From Cinclus cinclus (taxonomy: Eukaryota > Chordata > Aves > Passeriformes > Cinclidae), in the NCBI RefSeq assembly GCF_963662255.1, contig NC_085051.1, positions 51,251,101-51,315,100 on the forward strand: 64,000 bases of DNA, in the 5' to 3' direction. The notes under the pieces were generated by a model. That model searched no databases. It saw only the letters and a program-made list of their open reading frames with translations, and was not told the origin of the DNA. The position numbers and the translations under genes are program-made. Positions within the stretch are counted from its first letter, which is position 1. Every line of letters starts with the position of its first letter. Positions 25,691 to 37,764 of this stretch are shown in pieces.

Positions 25691-28600
25691 TTAGTGGGCA
25701 ATATTTTAAAGGACTGCTCTTCTCTCTTCCCCTGGTTATCTACAGGCATATTATTAGGAGATTATTCTCTGACAATTTTTTATACACATGCTGAGAAATA
25801 GAGAATTTAAATCTTGAAAATAAAGTTCAAAGGTCACATTCTTATGGGAGATTTTCATTCAGCAATTATCTTGTCCTCAGAGCATCTACAGAATACCTCG
25901 CCCCCCCCCAAAGTGCAGTAAATCTTTCAGGGTAAGGCCCTGAGAGCAGGAGAGAAATAAAAAAAGGAGCAGGCATGTTAATCAATTCAAATGCTTACTA
26001 CGAGGAACAGCTGCAGTGGTGTGCCAACAGACATCAAAAAGGCTACACAGATGTAAGCCAGCCCAGGATGCAAGACTCTGCATTTAATGTAGAATCCCAA
26101 AGGATTTATTCATGCTGCTGCATTGCTATTTTTAATGAATGAAGCAGGAAGGACCATAGTGCCAGGCAGAACTTACTGTAAGGGAGTGAAATTCCTGTTT
26201 CTGAAAAATAAGGAGGAGAGTTCACAAATGTTTTTTTGTCTCCCCTCAACCATGCCTTTCTAAAGAGATAAAAGAATTTAACAAAGAACAAACTGTATGA
26301 AATAGTTTCTCAGGAATCTTGGAATTAGCAAAAATGTATCTTTCCATGTGGAGCTGAGCTATGAAGAACACATGCCTGCTGTCTCTGTGGAGTAGTTGAG
26401 ATAGTTAAGACAATGTATAGCATTTCTCATCCATTTCTACTGATTATTGTTTAAGTGCCATAGGATCTCATTAGTTTGGTCTTTATTATGCTTATTATAG
26501 AGGCTTCATGAAGGGAAAAAAGCTTTTCCTTATTCCTCTTATAGGCAAAGGAGAACTGACCATTTGACAATATCTGCTTGGCTTATTTTAAAGTGAAAAA
26601 AGAGTTGATAGAAGTGAAGCATTTGAGAGGCAGTGTCGTGTCTGTCTCCTCCAGAGCAGCCCTGCCTGAGCTCTTAAGTGCAAGAAGAAGGGGACTTTCC
26701 TTCTGATTAAAGCAGTTCTATTTGTAGCATATTGAAAAGAGCTGCCACTAATTTCTGTGCATGTAATCAGTAAGTAAAGCTGCAGCAAAGCGGAGAGGGA
26801 TTCTCCAGGTAATGAAGTTCTCTGTAACTGAGGACTATGGCCTTCTTTTGAGTAACTGTAAACAAGTACTTCTAGATCTTCTAGATTTCTTAAACTGCTA
26901 AGAAATATTGCAGATATTTGATGCTGTCCTTGTATGGAGCTCTGACATTCAGAATCTTTTTAGAAGTTACTGCAAAGGCAAGGAAATGTCTTTCTGTGAG
27001 TTCACTGCTGTGTGCTGTCTATAGATACAGTCACTCAGGTGATTACTGCAGTGGTCCAACAGGAAAGCTTTTTTACAAACTTTATTTATAAGTTAAATGT
27101 TTATAAGCAAAAAATGAAGATTGTAAACAGGCCTAAAATGTTTCTCTATTTTTATCCTACCCCTTAACTAGCAAAACATTATGACAGAATTTCATCATTT
27201 GATGACTGTAAAGAATTTTTTTTTTGTCTGCTCAACAAAACTTTGTTTGTTTATGCATCACTGTTTAGCACAATAGTACAGGTTGTCCCCAGGTTTGATT
27301 TCTTGTTATAAGGCAGACAGGTTATGCAAACTGTCCTCTTCTGTGACCCCATATTATTTCTGAGCCACAGACCATATGTGAAGCAGTGCTATTTGACCAA
27401 GGTCAGTCAGCCACCTATTCACATCCCAGGCGGCTGCTCTTGGGACTAGAAAAAGGGACTGAAACATAAGGAGAGCCTATCAAAATGCTATAGAGAGAAG
27501 AAGAATGGAGAGGTATCAAATAATGACAGCCTACACCTGCAAACTTGTCATGTTCCACTAAATAAATTTGTAAGTATCATTGCTTTAAAAATGTATCTTG
27601 CAGTACTTTGCTAGGCTAATAGTTTTCTGATGAATACCTGACAAAGAGTTGGGTGCAGAGGTTCTTGCTTTTCCCAAACTGCAGAGACATAACAAAACTG
27701 CTCTACTTCTCAGGAGGTCAACAGATAGTCACTAAATACTGAGTGTTTGTAGAAGAAATGCTTTTAATATGGGCCAGGGAAGGTTGTCCCTTATCAAGTG
27801 TCAATGGAAGAGACTGAGCAGAGCCACACTAAATTGACTTCAGTCAGAGTGTCCCTGTTAATTACCTCAAAAATGCTTCTGGATAGATACAAATGGAAAA
27901 AAAAAAAAGAGTGGGAGTAGAGAGGATTTTGCTCCATGGCACCAGAACTGTGGTTTTGAGGGTGGGTTTTCTTTAGCTGTTATTATTTCAAAGGGGCTGG
28001 ACATATTTTGAACTTTGTTATGCCCATCACTGCTACAGGAGAATGGCAGGTTTGGGCATCAGAAAGACAAATGCATAAGGATGAACAAGCACAATTGCTT
28101 GCAAAGACTCAAGGATGTTGCACAGGCTTGGAGAAACAAACATCTAAATGGGACCCTAATAAATTAATGAATAGTGCTTTATAAATAGTGCCACTGCATG
28201 CTGGCTTTCCAGTCAAGATTAAATGAAGACATAGTGACTTCTTTTAGTAAGTCAACTAAAAAGGGAGATTGTGATTCAAGCAGCAAAGAAACCTTGTTAG
28301 AAACCTTGATTCAATTCTTTCATCTGCTTCATGTTTCCTTACCAGTAAGCTTCTTAAATCCTACTATTGTCAAGATAAATAACTGCACTCACATGTGGAG
28401 GTTTAGGGTCTAAGTCTCCATCTATCCTACAATTTACAGCTTACCAGCACTACAAATATCACTGTTTCTTCCTTTATATTTATGTCACAATCATACAGAG
28501 ACAATTACAATTATAATTTAAATTCAGTTAAGAAAGCTGTATTATTACTGCACTGATTTAATGAAAAAGACAAGGATAGTACAACTAATAAAGATCCAAC

Positions 28601-30659
28601 CACTTAAGCTCTATAAACTGAAATATATTTTGTATCTGTCTAAGGTTTTGTTTTGCATTTAAATTGATCTTTTGTATCAAAGAGGGAAGATGTTGTTGTG
28701 GTTCAAGATTTCATCTAGTTTCACAAATCTTGCTTTTCCCATCATTCTTTGAGTGACAATGAGACTACACAGAAGATGGATTTGCCTCTTAGTATCTCTG
28801 TACTGATACCTGTAAAACAAAGATTGTAAACAAAGTTTCACAATATCACAAATAAGGCGAGAGAGGAAAAGAACCAAGGACTATGAAATCTTCAGAAGCA
28901 AAAGGAGATGGATTCTGTTAAAAAAAAAAAAGCCACAGTCAGTGTCATATCTGTAAAACACTTATGCTTGACTATGGCAATGAAACAGGGCATTAAATTC
29001 GCTATAAATTAAATTGAAGAAGGCACATTTATTTTGGCAGTGGTATTTGGTGTGACAATAGCCTTGTGAATATAAAGCTGTAAAATAATAGCCCTCATCC
29101 AGAAATAAACAAAGGGAAACTATGCATCTGCAAATGCTCTGTAGTGAAGTAGAAGGAATTTTAGGGATGAGAATCTGCCTGAGACATTAATCAGGGATAG
29201 GCAGATCAATTAACAGTAAAGCATATAAACACCTACAATATATGAAGAGGCAAATAGCTTTCTGGGTGGTCAAAATAGAAAAAGTCACAGGGAGAATTTC
29301 AGGGTAGGGAATTATAATCTCATGCAGTTGTACATTTCTTCTTCAAAGAGTGAAAACATGAGGAACTCAAGTAAGAGAACTAGAGAAAGTATTATCAACA
29401 GGGTGGAAGAATATAGAATCCATTGAACCAAAAAAATTATATGAAGCATAAAATAAAAGGCAGTGAGATAATTAACTAAAATAGGGAAGAGTTAAAAAGA
29501 AAATATCTTGAAAACCTAGGAGCAAGTACAAAATACAAGGCTGAGCAGACAAAATTTTGGTATATAATACTATGACATTCTTGAAATCAACATACCAAGA
29601 GACTTTTTTCACAAACACTGTAGGAAAATGTCAGAGCCAACCAAAGAAAGCACTTCCTATGATATCCTTTTACTAGTGGGAACGGATCTAAATTTCCAGG
29701 CTGTAATTCTGTCTCTATTGATCTCTTGTGTGATTTTTGCTGTTTGATGCAACTGTTTCCAGAATTCCCTCCAACAGGCACATTCCTCTAGGATAGAGAA
29801 TTCACTTTAACTTCCAGTTTGGTATTAGTATTTTTCAGTGAGAAGATGACATCACACTTCTCTCTCATAAACCAAAGGGAATAGCAAGGAATTGTCTGTA
29901 AGCCTGTACTTCAGACATCACTAGGAAAGGGCTGTTGGGATCATCTCCTCTTTAAGGCTGCAGTGAGGCCAGTCTAGCATCCTGGCTACAAAGCCAAATG
30001 AACCCTCTGAAAGAAATATTTCATGCTGCCAGGTCATTATTTCAAAAAGTAAAGCTGCTTTTTTTCTCTTTAGAGCAATAACTGACACACACAAAATGAG
30101 CTAGTCAAGTTTTATAGGGAGAATTCATACGCTTTATTACACCAGTTGGTACATTTATGAAAAGCAAAGCCATGACATCCTTGAAACTTTATTTAGGAGA
30201 AGCAAAGTTGTAAACACAGTCTTCATTGTAGTTGCTTTCTTTCCCCAGCTGTATCACTTGGACCAATAGAATTTCTCTTGTTTTGCAAATACTGTCTGCT
30301 TATATTCTTATATTATGAAAACTAGAATAACTCTGCAAAAAATGTATGGCGTGGATTTATATCCTTCCATGTTTTGTTACCACTGTATAGAGTTGTATTT
30401 AGTTTGGTGATGGCCTAAACACTCCCCTTCTTCCTAGTTTTCCACCTCAATGATCTCCAGAGCTGCATTTTGGAATTCAATGTTCCTGGTACTGTAGCAT
30501 CTAAACTGAAAGTCCTATCCTTAATGTTTCACAGGAAAATGAATGAAATTACATAGTGAGTGATTGGGGAAGAACTCATAAGTGGGAACTAACTTTCAAA
30601 TTCCTGCCAGGTAGAATTTAGATTATGCCTTGCTGCCTGGGGATTTATATGCCTTCAGA

Positions 30660-31130
30660 TAAATGTCTAACTTCACTGTGATTCCTATTGATCTTTTTAG
30701 ACCTTCAGGTTGTTTTGTGACAATAAGCTCCACATGCAGCTTACTCTATTTAAAATCACTTTTGATCAGTTTTGATCTTACTGCCTTTCTGTGTCATTTA
30801 AGTCTTTCATTCTTGGATTATGAAAGTAGAAAGTGGAGCACCTGACAATCATTTTTCTACCCATGGTTTTGGATATGTTTCTTCTAAACATAATGTGGTT
30901 TTTTTGCTGTCTCTTCCTAAGGGAGTCTTTTAACCTTTAGTTCATCTTTCCTAAAAGCTTTCTTTCCTATTGTTCTTGGCAAGGTGATGATCAGAATTCT
31001 TTTCTGTACTCTACACCACAGTTATATGTTCAGAAAAATTACATTTTTCTCTGCATGTTTCTCAGTGTTCAGCAGATCTTAATACTGGGTTTTCAATAAG
31101 GGATTTTTGTTCCTGTCTTTTCCCCCACAA
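30660..31130 (-). mobile_element. Old CR1/L3-class LINE remnant
   Basis: The plus strand contains a stretch with TTGATCTTACTGCCTTTCTG and TCATTTAAGTCTTTCATTC, followed by TTAGTTCATCTTTCC and AGAATTCTTTTCTGTACTC. Order and spacing resemble reverse-oriented ancient LINE sequence of amniotes. It is too degraded to classify firmly and has no intact frame. Confidence 0.35.
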
Positions 31131-31542
31131 TAAATTTAGATTTCTTGTCATCAAGCATACTTGGATTTGTCAGAATGGAACTTTTCTCTTCATCTAGGTC
31201 TGTTAGTTCTCCTTGAAATCTTTTATCTCCTGATTTTTCTGAATAAGTTTGTGCATCTTTAAGGCTTTATCCTTCACTTCTTGTCTCCTTTTCTTACATT
31301 ATTGCTAAAGTATGACTCAGCAGTCCCCATGTTAACCTATTAGCAGCCTTTAACTTTTATTAAGATTTTTGAACATTTAGCCTTAAAATTACCTTTTCCT
31401 TGTTTGTTTTGAATGACAAAAAAAAAAAAAAAATTACTCCTTTCTTGCTCATTTCTGACTTCATTCAGCTGGTACCTCCCAGGGACCTTCTAAGTGTGGC
31501 ATATGTAATCTTGTATGACTTGGAGGACAGTGACTTTACGAT

Positions 31543-31632
31543 GCCTTTGAGAAGGAAGAATTGGAGAATTACACACCAGTCAGCCTTGCCATGGAGCATA
31601 TATTCTTTGAATCCATTTCCACACACATGAGT
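31543..31632 (+). mobile_element. Fragment of CR1-type reverse transcriptase
   Basis: One plus frame reads KEELENYTPVSLAMEHIF followed by ESISTHM and a stop. CR1 reverse transcriptases have NYRPVSL, then a short spacer, then MEQI-type and ISRHM-type motifs. The fragment keeps the order but seems to have lost about six residues between PVSL and ME. No intact flanking coding sequence is visible. Confidence 0.5.
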
Positions 31633-33949
31633 TTCTTCTGTCACAGGATAATTGTGTCTTTCTTCATGGCAGCCTGGAATTTTTGTCAGTTTTTCTAAGG
31701 CTGATCTTGCTTTACTCTGTGCACAGACGTGAATATACCTATTTAACATTCCAACCAATTTAAATTTCAAATCCAAGGTTATGTTAGATTCTTTTCAGCT
31801 AAACAGAACTCCTTAATCCTCAACAGAACTCTGTTTTGTGGTCTCCTAGTCTGAAAGTATGATCTTAGCTTCCTACACCTGGATGTATAATTTCATCATT
31901 GACTACTCAAATGTTCTTTAGTAAGTTAGTAGTGAGATCACTCTGTCCTGATATCATTGTTTATCACACTATGAATGTTTGCATTAACTGTGAATTAATC
32001 ATAAAAGGTTTTCCTTGCAAACACCAATGAAAAGGCTTAATACTCATAGACCTGATTTTTCAGATCTTTGTAAGGTGATTTCCTTTGAAACAACTTTCTA
32101 ACCAGTAGTTAGTCTGTTTTTCATGAACTGGAAAAGTGTTTTATTGCCATGGCATGGCTCCATACATTTTTCAAAAGGAAGCATCATGTCATATTAAATC
32201 AAATATCTGTAAAAGACGTTACAGCTGTTCTAGATTCATCAGTCCTTTGGGGAGCTTTGGCTAGAGTGTGAAGCTGACATTGTCCATAGGGATGGCAACA
32301 TTACGGTACTTCTTATCTGAGTGATGACATTTTATAGAACATTGAAAAAAAACCAGTTTAATTATTTCCTTCCAACCTGCTGTGATTATGCAAGACTCAA
32401 ACTGAGAAATCAGCTGTTAAAATTATTTACCATCATAAGCTTAGACTCAGACTCTGTGAGGACTTTGAAATGCCTTCTTTTGGGGCCATCCTTTGGTCCT
32501 TGCTGTTAAAAGTGGGGACTTGATTGAAGCACATTGTGCTTCCTTCTGCAATGGGCAGCTGTGGTTTCATTCCCATTAAAAGAGTGATAGGACAGTGGTA
32601 GTAGAGAGAATACAAACCAAAGTTTCAAATGGTCTAGAATCAGGATTACAGGGCACTGGAATACTGCAAGCTTACTTGGCTGCCAGGCTGCCCAGCTCAC
32701 GAATGATGAGATTCCAGAGAAAGATCACCATTTCTGCCAAGGGAATCAATCCCAAAGATACTCCCTCTCACCTCCAAGTAGTACGTGTCACATACAGCTC
32801 ACCCAGTTTGGGAATACAACCCAAAGAATGAGGATGAGTGGAAACTCCAAGAGCAGGTGAGTACTTTCCTGCCTGTGTTTGTTTCATTGCCTGACACATC
32901 AGAGAGCACATTCCCCCACAGTGAGTGTTTGCAAGATTAGGTACTCATGCCCAACTGCTTTGTCTTTGACTTCACATCTCACTAATGAGTGGTTCCACAG
33001 TGGCCATAATGCTTAATACATTGATAATAACAGCACATGTATCATTAGACTTCCTACCTTCTGTATTTGTCATAATCCTTAAATCACATTTTTCCCAAAA
33101 TAAATAAAACCCGGCAATAGATAATTCCAGGCTTCTATGTCAGAAGTGCACAAAAAGCTATAGTTATTTCAGCACTTGGGTTTTTTCTTTCCCCTGAGTT
33201 ATCTTTTAATATTTTGAGGGGTAAGGCATTAATATAAAACACTGACATGGCTGTCAGTTAACTTTTAATGTATTTTCATGGAGAGAGGTAGAAATGCATC
33301 ACTGAATAAAAAGAATGTATTTGAAGTACTGTAGGCCCAAGGTGAACATGCAATACCCCATTGCACCAGTGGTAAATAAAAAATGTAGAACTATTAAGGA
33401 GAAGTAGAGCTGTGAAAAAGGTCTGCTAGATCAGGTACTTGAGGAAATACAGATGACAACTGGAAAAGATTTTAATGATGCACCTATCATCTGTGAAGGC
33501 AATGGATGACAATGGAAAGCAAGATGATAAAAAGGTAGATTAATTTCTCACAGTAACAAGTTCAGCTGCACTTCTACTGAAGTTAATAGTTTATAGTTAA
33601 TCCAGACACAGTAATTTAACTGCAAAACTGCATTACAGGGATTTGAGTGCTGTACTTGACATAGAAATGTAAGATATTTTTAACTCTGAGCTATAAAAGG
33701 AAAGTGCAAATATAGAAAGTCTGCAACTGAACTAAGTCTGAACCACAACAGCTTTGCAGGCTTCAAGTCCTGCCAGTTTTGGCTGGCTGGCAGAAAAGGC
33801 ACTGACTGCTGGAATACTCAAGACAAACCTGAGACAAGACAGTAAAATTTGCCATGGCATGCAGTCATTTTACACAGATCAAAGTTTTCAGGGGTTGACA
33901 GTGCATTGACATTATAGATGGGCCTAATTTAATTTATTAATAGGAATAA
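31633..33949. other. Non-coding, nothing recognised
   Basis: Short open frames at 32.3-32.8 kb on both strands overlap each other and have no family features. No repeat was recognised. Confidence 0.5.
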
Positions 33950-34121
33950 GTTGCCCAGGGGGTTTGGAGAGTAACCATCCCCAGAAGTGTTCAAGAGGTT
34001 TCTGGGTGTGGTGCTGTGGTTTAGTGGTTTAGGGGTTACAGGGGCAGTGGTGGGTTAAAGGTTGGACTGGATGATCTTAAATGTCTCTTCCAAGTTCGAT
34101 GATTCCAGGGTTTTGTGGTTC
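33950..34121 (+). mobile_element. CR1 LINE 3' end, truncated
   Basis: The stretch begins with TTGCCCAGGG and passes through GAAGTGTTCAAGAGG, an internal region of tri-nucleotide-like GTGGTTTAGTGG, then GGTTGGACTGGATGATCTTA and a tail with GATGATTCCAG. This order matches the 3' untranslated end of avian CR1 elements in sense orientation. No reverse-transcriptase coding part is attached, so it is a typical 5'-truncated dead copy. Confidence 0.9.
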
Positions 34122-34940
34122 CATTTTATTTTTGTTGCATCCACCCCAACTGGAATTACGTAAGTACAAAAGAATAATTTCTTCAGGGAGAGAAATTTAG
34201 ATGGCACACAGAGGGGTTAATATGTTCATAGATTTAGATGCCCTTAAAAAGACCAAGGAAGACAGCATAGCAGATTTATTTTTTCACATCCAACACCTTT
34301 GTTGGAAAATTCTGTTATACTCGATGCTCAAGGCATTTCCCTAGAAAACATATTAGCGCCATTACTAAGGTTTATAGAGTTGATGCCCTAATCTGGAAGA
34401 AAAATAATAAGGTTATGTGATTAATAGTGTATAAGTAACTTTGGAAATAACCAAATTACAGGTCTGGAGCTAAAAACTGCGCTGCAGAAACTTTCCTTAC
34501 AACAAACTGAAGTGATTGAGGAGCTCATAATTCCCTAGTTACCCTAGAGGGACATACCTATGTTTTTGTAAAATTCTGTTATGACTAGGAGGTTAATAAA
34601 CTATGCTAAGTGTGAAATAAAAAGGTATTAGTGACACAATTCGGTGTTAATCTATGTGCTCTGGTAAAAAAGGGAAGGTGTACAGACATTTGTGGAAACA
34701 GGTAATTCTTTTGGTGAATGTATGTCTAATTTAGTTGACCTGGGAATGACACATGCAAAACTGCCCACTGAAAAAGGACTGCTCACTTTAAATAATTTTA
34801 GGAAACTGAGCAATGAAATAAACATATGTTCATGCCTTGGAGTATTAGGGCAGTAAGCACAAGATTCATTTGTCCCTCAGTGCCTCAAGAGGGACTCAGG
34901 CAGTGTTACACCTTTACCTTGCCAGGCTGCCATAGTGTTC

Positions 34941-35080
34941 ATCAATGATCCTGGGTTGGAAGGGACCCACCAGGGTCATCGAGTCCAACTCCTGGCCCTG
35001 CACAGGACTCCCCAAAGATCACACCATCTGCCTGAGAGCATTGTCCAAACACTCTGATAGGCTTGGTGCTTCCATGAGGA
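34941..35080 (-). mobile_element. CR1 LINE 3' end, truncated
   Basis: Read on the plus strand this is the reverse complement of a CR1 tail: GGGTTGGAAGGGACCCA, then GAGTCCAACTCCTGGCCCTG, then CACACCATCTGCCTGAGAGC and TTGTCCAAACACT. It lies about 820 bp from, and in opposite orientation to, the copy at 33.95 kb, so the two are separate insertions. Confidence 0.92.
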
Positions 35081-37229
35081 GCCTCTTTCAATTCTTAGTT
35101 ATTTTCTGTCAGATATAATGATTACATGATATTCTAACACCACTCATGATGTAATTATCTATTTAATTATCTACTTAATTATCCATTCCAGGAAAATATC
35201 CCATGTTTTCAGTTGCAGGCTACATCGTAAAAGTTTTTAACATAAACACTTCAGAATAGCAAGAACAGAAACACTCCTAAATATCATAGATTTGATAAGT
35301 ACTACAGGGGGAGAGGAAAAATTTCAAGCATACATCAGAATAAGGATTCCTCGTTTTTCTAAGGATGTCTTTGCAACACGTCCATTTTCTGAGAGGATCT
35401 TGAAACACTAAACAAACTGATTAAGAGCTATTTTTATTTTGCAGCTGGAGAAACTGAGGAACTGCCAAGTTTGACCCTTCCCCAAAGTTATCCAAAAACC
35501 AGTGGAGACAATTGTAACAAAAGCCAGTTTTATTCCCTATAAATCTGTATCTAAATTTACCTACATTTTTCCACAATGTTTATCTGGAAAATAATTGTTG
35601 GCACAATAAGTAACAGTCAGCACTGGAGCAGCTGTGGTGTTAACAGTTGTTGCTCCAAAGAAAGTAAGGATTTAAAAGATATTTGTTACCCAGTTTGTCC
35701 TGACAAATAACAGCAGTGCATATGCAACTTCATAAAATTCCATTATAGCTTAGAGGACACATACTGATATTTATTATGGTTATTTGGCTTCATAATTCTG
35801 AGAAATGTAAAAATCAAGGTATTGATCTGCAGTGCCAAAATAACTGAGTTACTAGAAGAGTTGCCTCTTGTTTTTCTTCTGATGATAGAAGTTCATTAAC
35901 AGTGGAAAATACTTAATCCCTGCTTGCCATGATGTTTAGCTAATTATTGTGTTATTAAATAGTGACTAAGCCAGAAAGGTTCATTTGTTTCTTCCTTCTC
36001 AACTGGAAGAACTTGAAAGCTTATGCAATGAGAAAGTGAAAGCTGAAACTTCTCAGCATCCCACTCTGTTACTCACATTTCCCAACGGGGGGGAAGAGAT
36101 GTATTTCCTTCAAGGAAGGAAGGAACATTTAAGATGTGAATGAATACAAATACAAGAAAAGCAGGAAACCACCCACGGCTGTCAATAGACAGTTTATAGA
36201 GCTGCAACACTGATGGGGTAGTATCAGTCACAGATGCAATCACCTGCAAAAGGAATTCCTGCAGCCCTGAGCTCAGAAACATGACATTAGCTGTCTTAGT
36301 ACCCAACATTTGTTCTGAAGGCCTGGTGGTTGAAGAACAAAGCCTCTTTCCTTCCTAGGTTGCTTCCTGCAATGTTAGTTTCTACACTTCAGAATGATAA
36401 TGAGCACGATACAAAAAACTGTCAGTAGTTTGTGAGTGGAACATTCTTACTTCTTTCTGCCCTCGCCTATTTCCGACATAAATAAACACATAAATAATAA
36501 TTTTCCTACAGTTTCCCTCCTGCTGTAGGGAAATGTTTAATGTTTGGTTGGAATAATTAGCAGGTTTTTTATTTTCTACCACCATATGCTGCTTTTCTGC
36601 TCTTTATTTGCAACTCCTCAGACCAGCTCCTGATTTTGCAGCACTGGGAGTTGAATGGCAGATTGGTTGTGGAAGGTACGTAGAGAAAGGGGGAGGGGGA
36701 GAAGGGGAGGTCTTATATACTTCCACCTTAACATTGGAAAGAAAACTTGGGAGCTGCAAACATCTGCTTTTGTAGCTATCAATGAAGTAAAAAGCCATTT
36801 GCTTTTAACTGGGGACTGAGTGTCTCAAAAAAAACCCCTAAACTAATTTTGTTTTAATTATTTATTGTGTTCCAGTTCTCATGACTGATTCTGTTTTAAT
36901 TGTATTTTTAATTAAGTACATTGATTGCAATGGCCTGTACACTTCCCTCACGGAACTGCTGACTGATTTAGCTTCCATTTTGTTTCACTACAATATCAAA
37001 ACGGGAAGCAAGAGAAGACAGGATTATCCAGAGAAAATGAAGGGTCTTTTCTGTATTTTGCCGGTGAATATGGACACTTACAAAGCAAACTTTAAGTTTT
37101 TGTTAGCTATTATTTGCTCCATATAAATTTGTTAGCAATTTGTTACTCCACGAGTAACTGGATTTGCATGGGTTGAAATATGGCGGTTCTGTTTCCTCCT
37201 TATGATAACTGGGTAATATTTTATGTTCT
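35081..37229. other. Non-coding; G-rich run near 36.69 kb
   Basis: A purine run with two GGGGG blocks and one GGGG block at about 36689-36710 is a weaker quadruplex candidate. TAATTATC-like words repeat near 35152-35180. Nothing else is supported. Confidence 0.5.
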
Positions 37230-37600
37230 CCTGCTGCTCATGGATCAGCTGGGTGGGGGTGGCAGGAGGAGAGTTCTGGCACAGCGCTGCCTCCATCCCT
37301 GCTCTGCTGGGATCCCACTGTGGGGCTGGGGCTCCCCTGGCTCTGGCACAAGAGCCGGAGGCACCGGGGGCCGCTGCAGCCCCGTGCCCTGCGCCCCTTC
37401 CTGGCTCAGGATATTCTGTTCTGACCTTTGACTGCTCACAGCTGCCTCCTCTCTGAATCCTGCTCTCTCACCAGCACTGCCAGCTCTCCCTTGCAAGACT
37501 GTGAATGAGCTCTGGGTCTCCAGAAACAGGACGTGTCTGGTGCCTGCCGTGCGCTCACGGCGCAGCATCGCGGGTGGAGGGGAGGTCTGGCTGGCTGCTG
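37230..37600. other. GC-rich patch without a supported gene
   Basis: GC content rises sharply here, with a G-rich run near 37250-37275 and a few CpG clusters (about 37355-37400 and 37545-37575). CpG density is well below that of the 13-kb island. Open frames on both strands are products of GC richness and have no recognisable domain or clear splice signals. It may be a weak or decayed CpG island. Confidence 0.5.
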
Positions 37601-37656
37601 GAGGAATGAGTGCTGCTGAACCAGTTCTTGACTCCCCAATAGCTGCTCGTTTTAGC

Positions 37657-37764
37657 CCTGTTCACACAGCAGGTTTTTGTTACTACAGTTATCCAGGGAA
37701 TAGCTGTTCTCTGGGAGAAATATCTCTTCATTTTTAAGAGAGCGAGTATAGCTGTGTGAACAGG
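37657..37764. repeat. 14-bp perfect inverted repeat, 80-bp spacer
   Basis: CCTGTTCACACAGC (37657-37670) is matched by GCTGTGTGAACAGG (37751-37764). The spacer holds a smaller TTCTC/GAGAA hairpin. Spaced palindromes of this kind occur in ancient conserved palindromic repeats and in some DNA transposon remnants, but I recognise no family. Confidence 0.75.

Larger units (their letters stand above)
20131..30659. other. Non-coding, gene-desert-like
   Basis: Ordinary AT-rich sequence with short poly(A) runs (for example 27895-27908 and 28919-28931) and the small hairpin at 23.07 kb. No exon, RNA gene or recent mobile element is recognisable. Confidence 0.5.

Noticed and set aside
37180..37639. Several overlapping frames on both strands in the GC-rich patch
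   Set aside because: Stop codons are rare because of base composition; Gly/Ala/Pro-rich products lack motifs.
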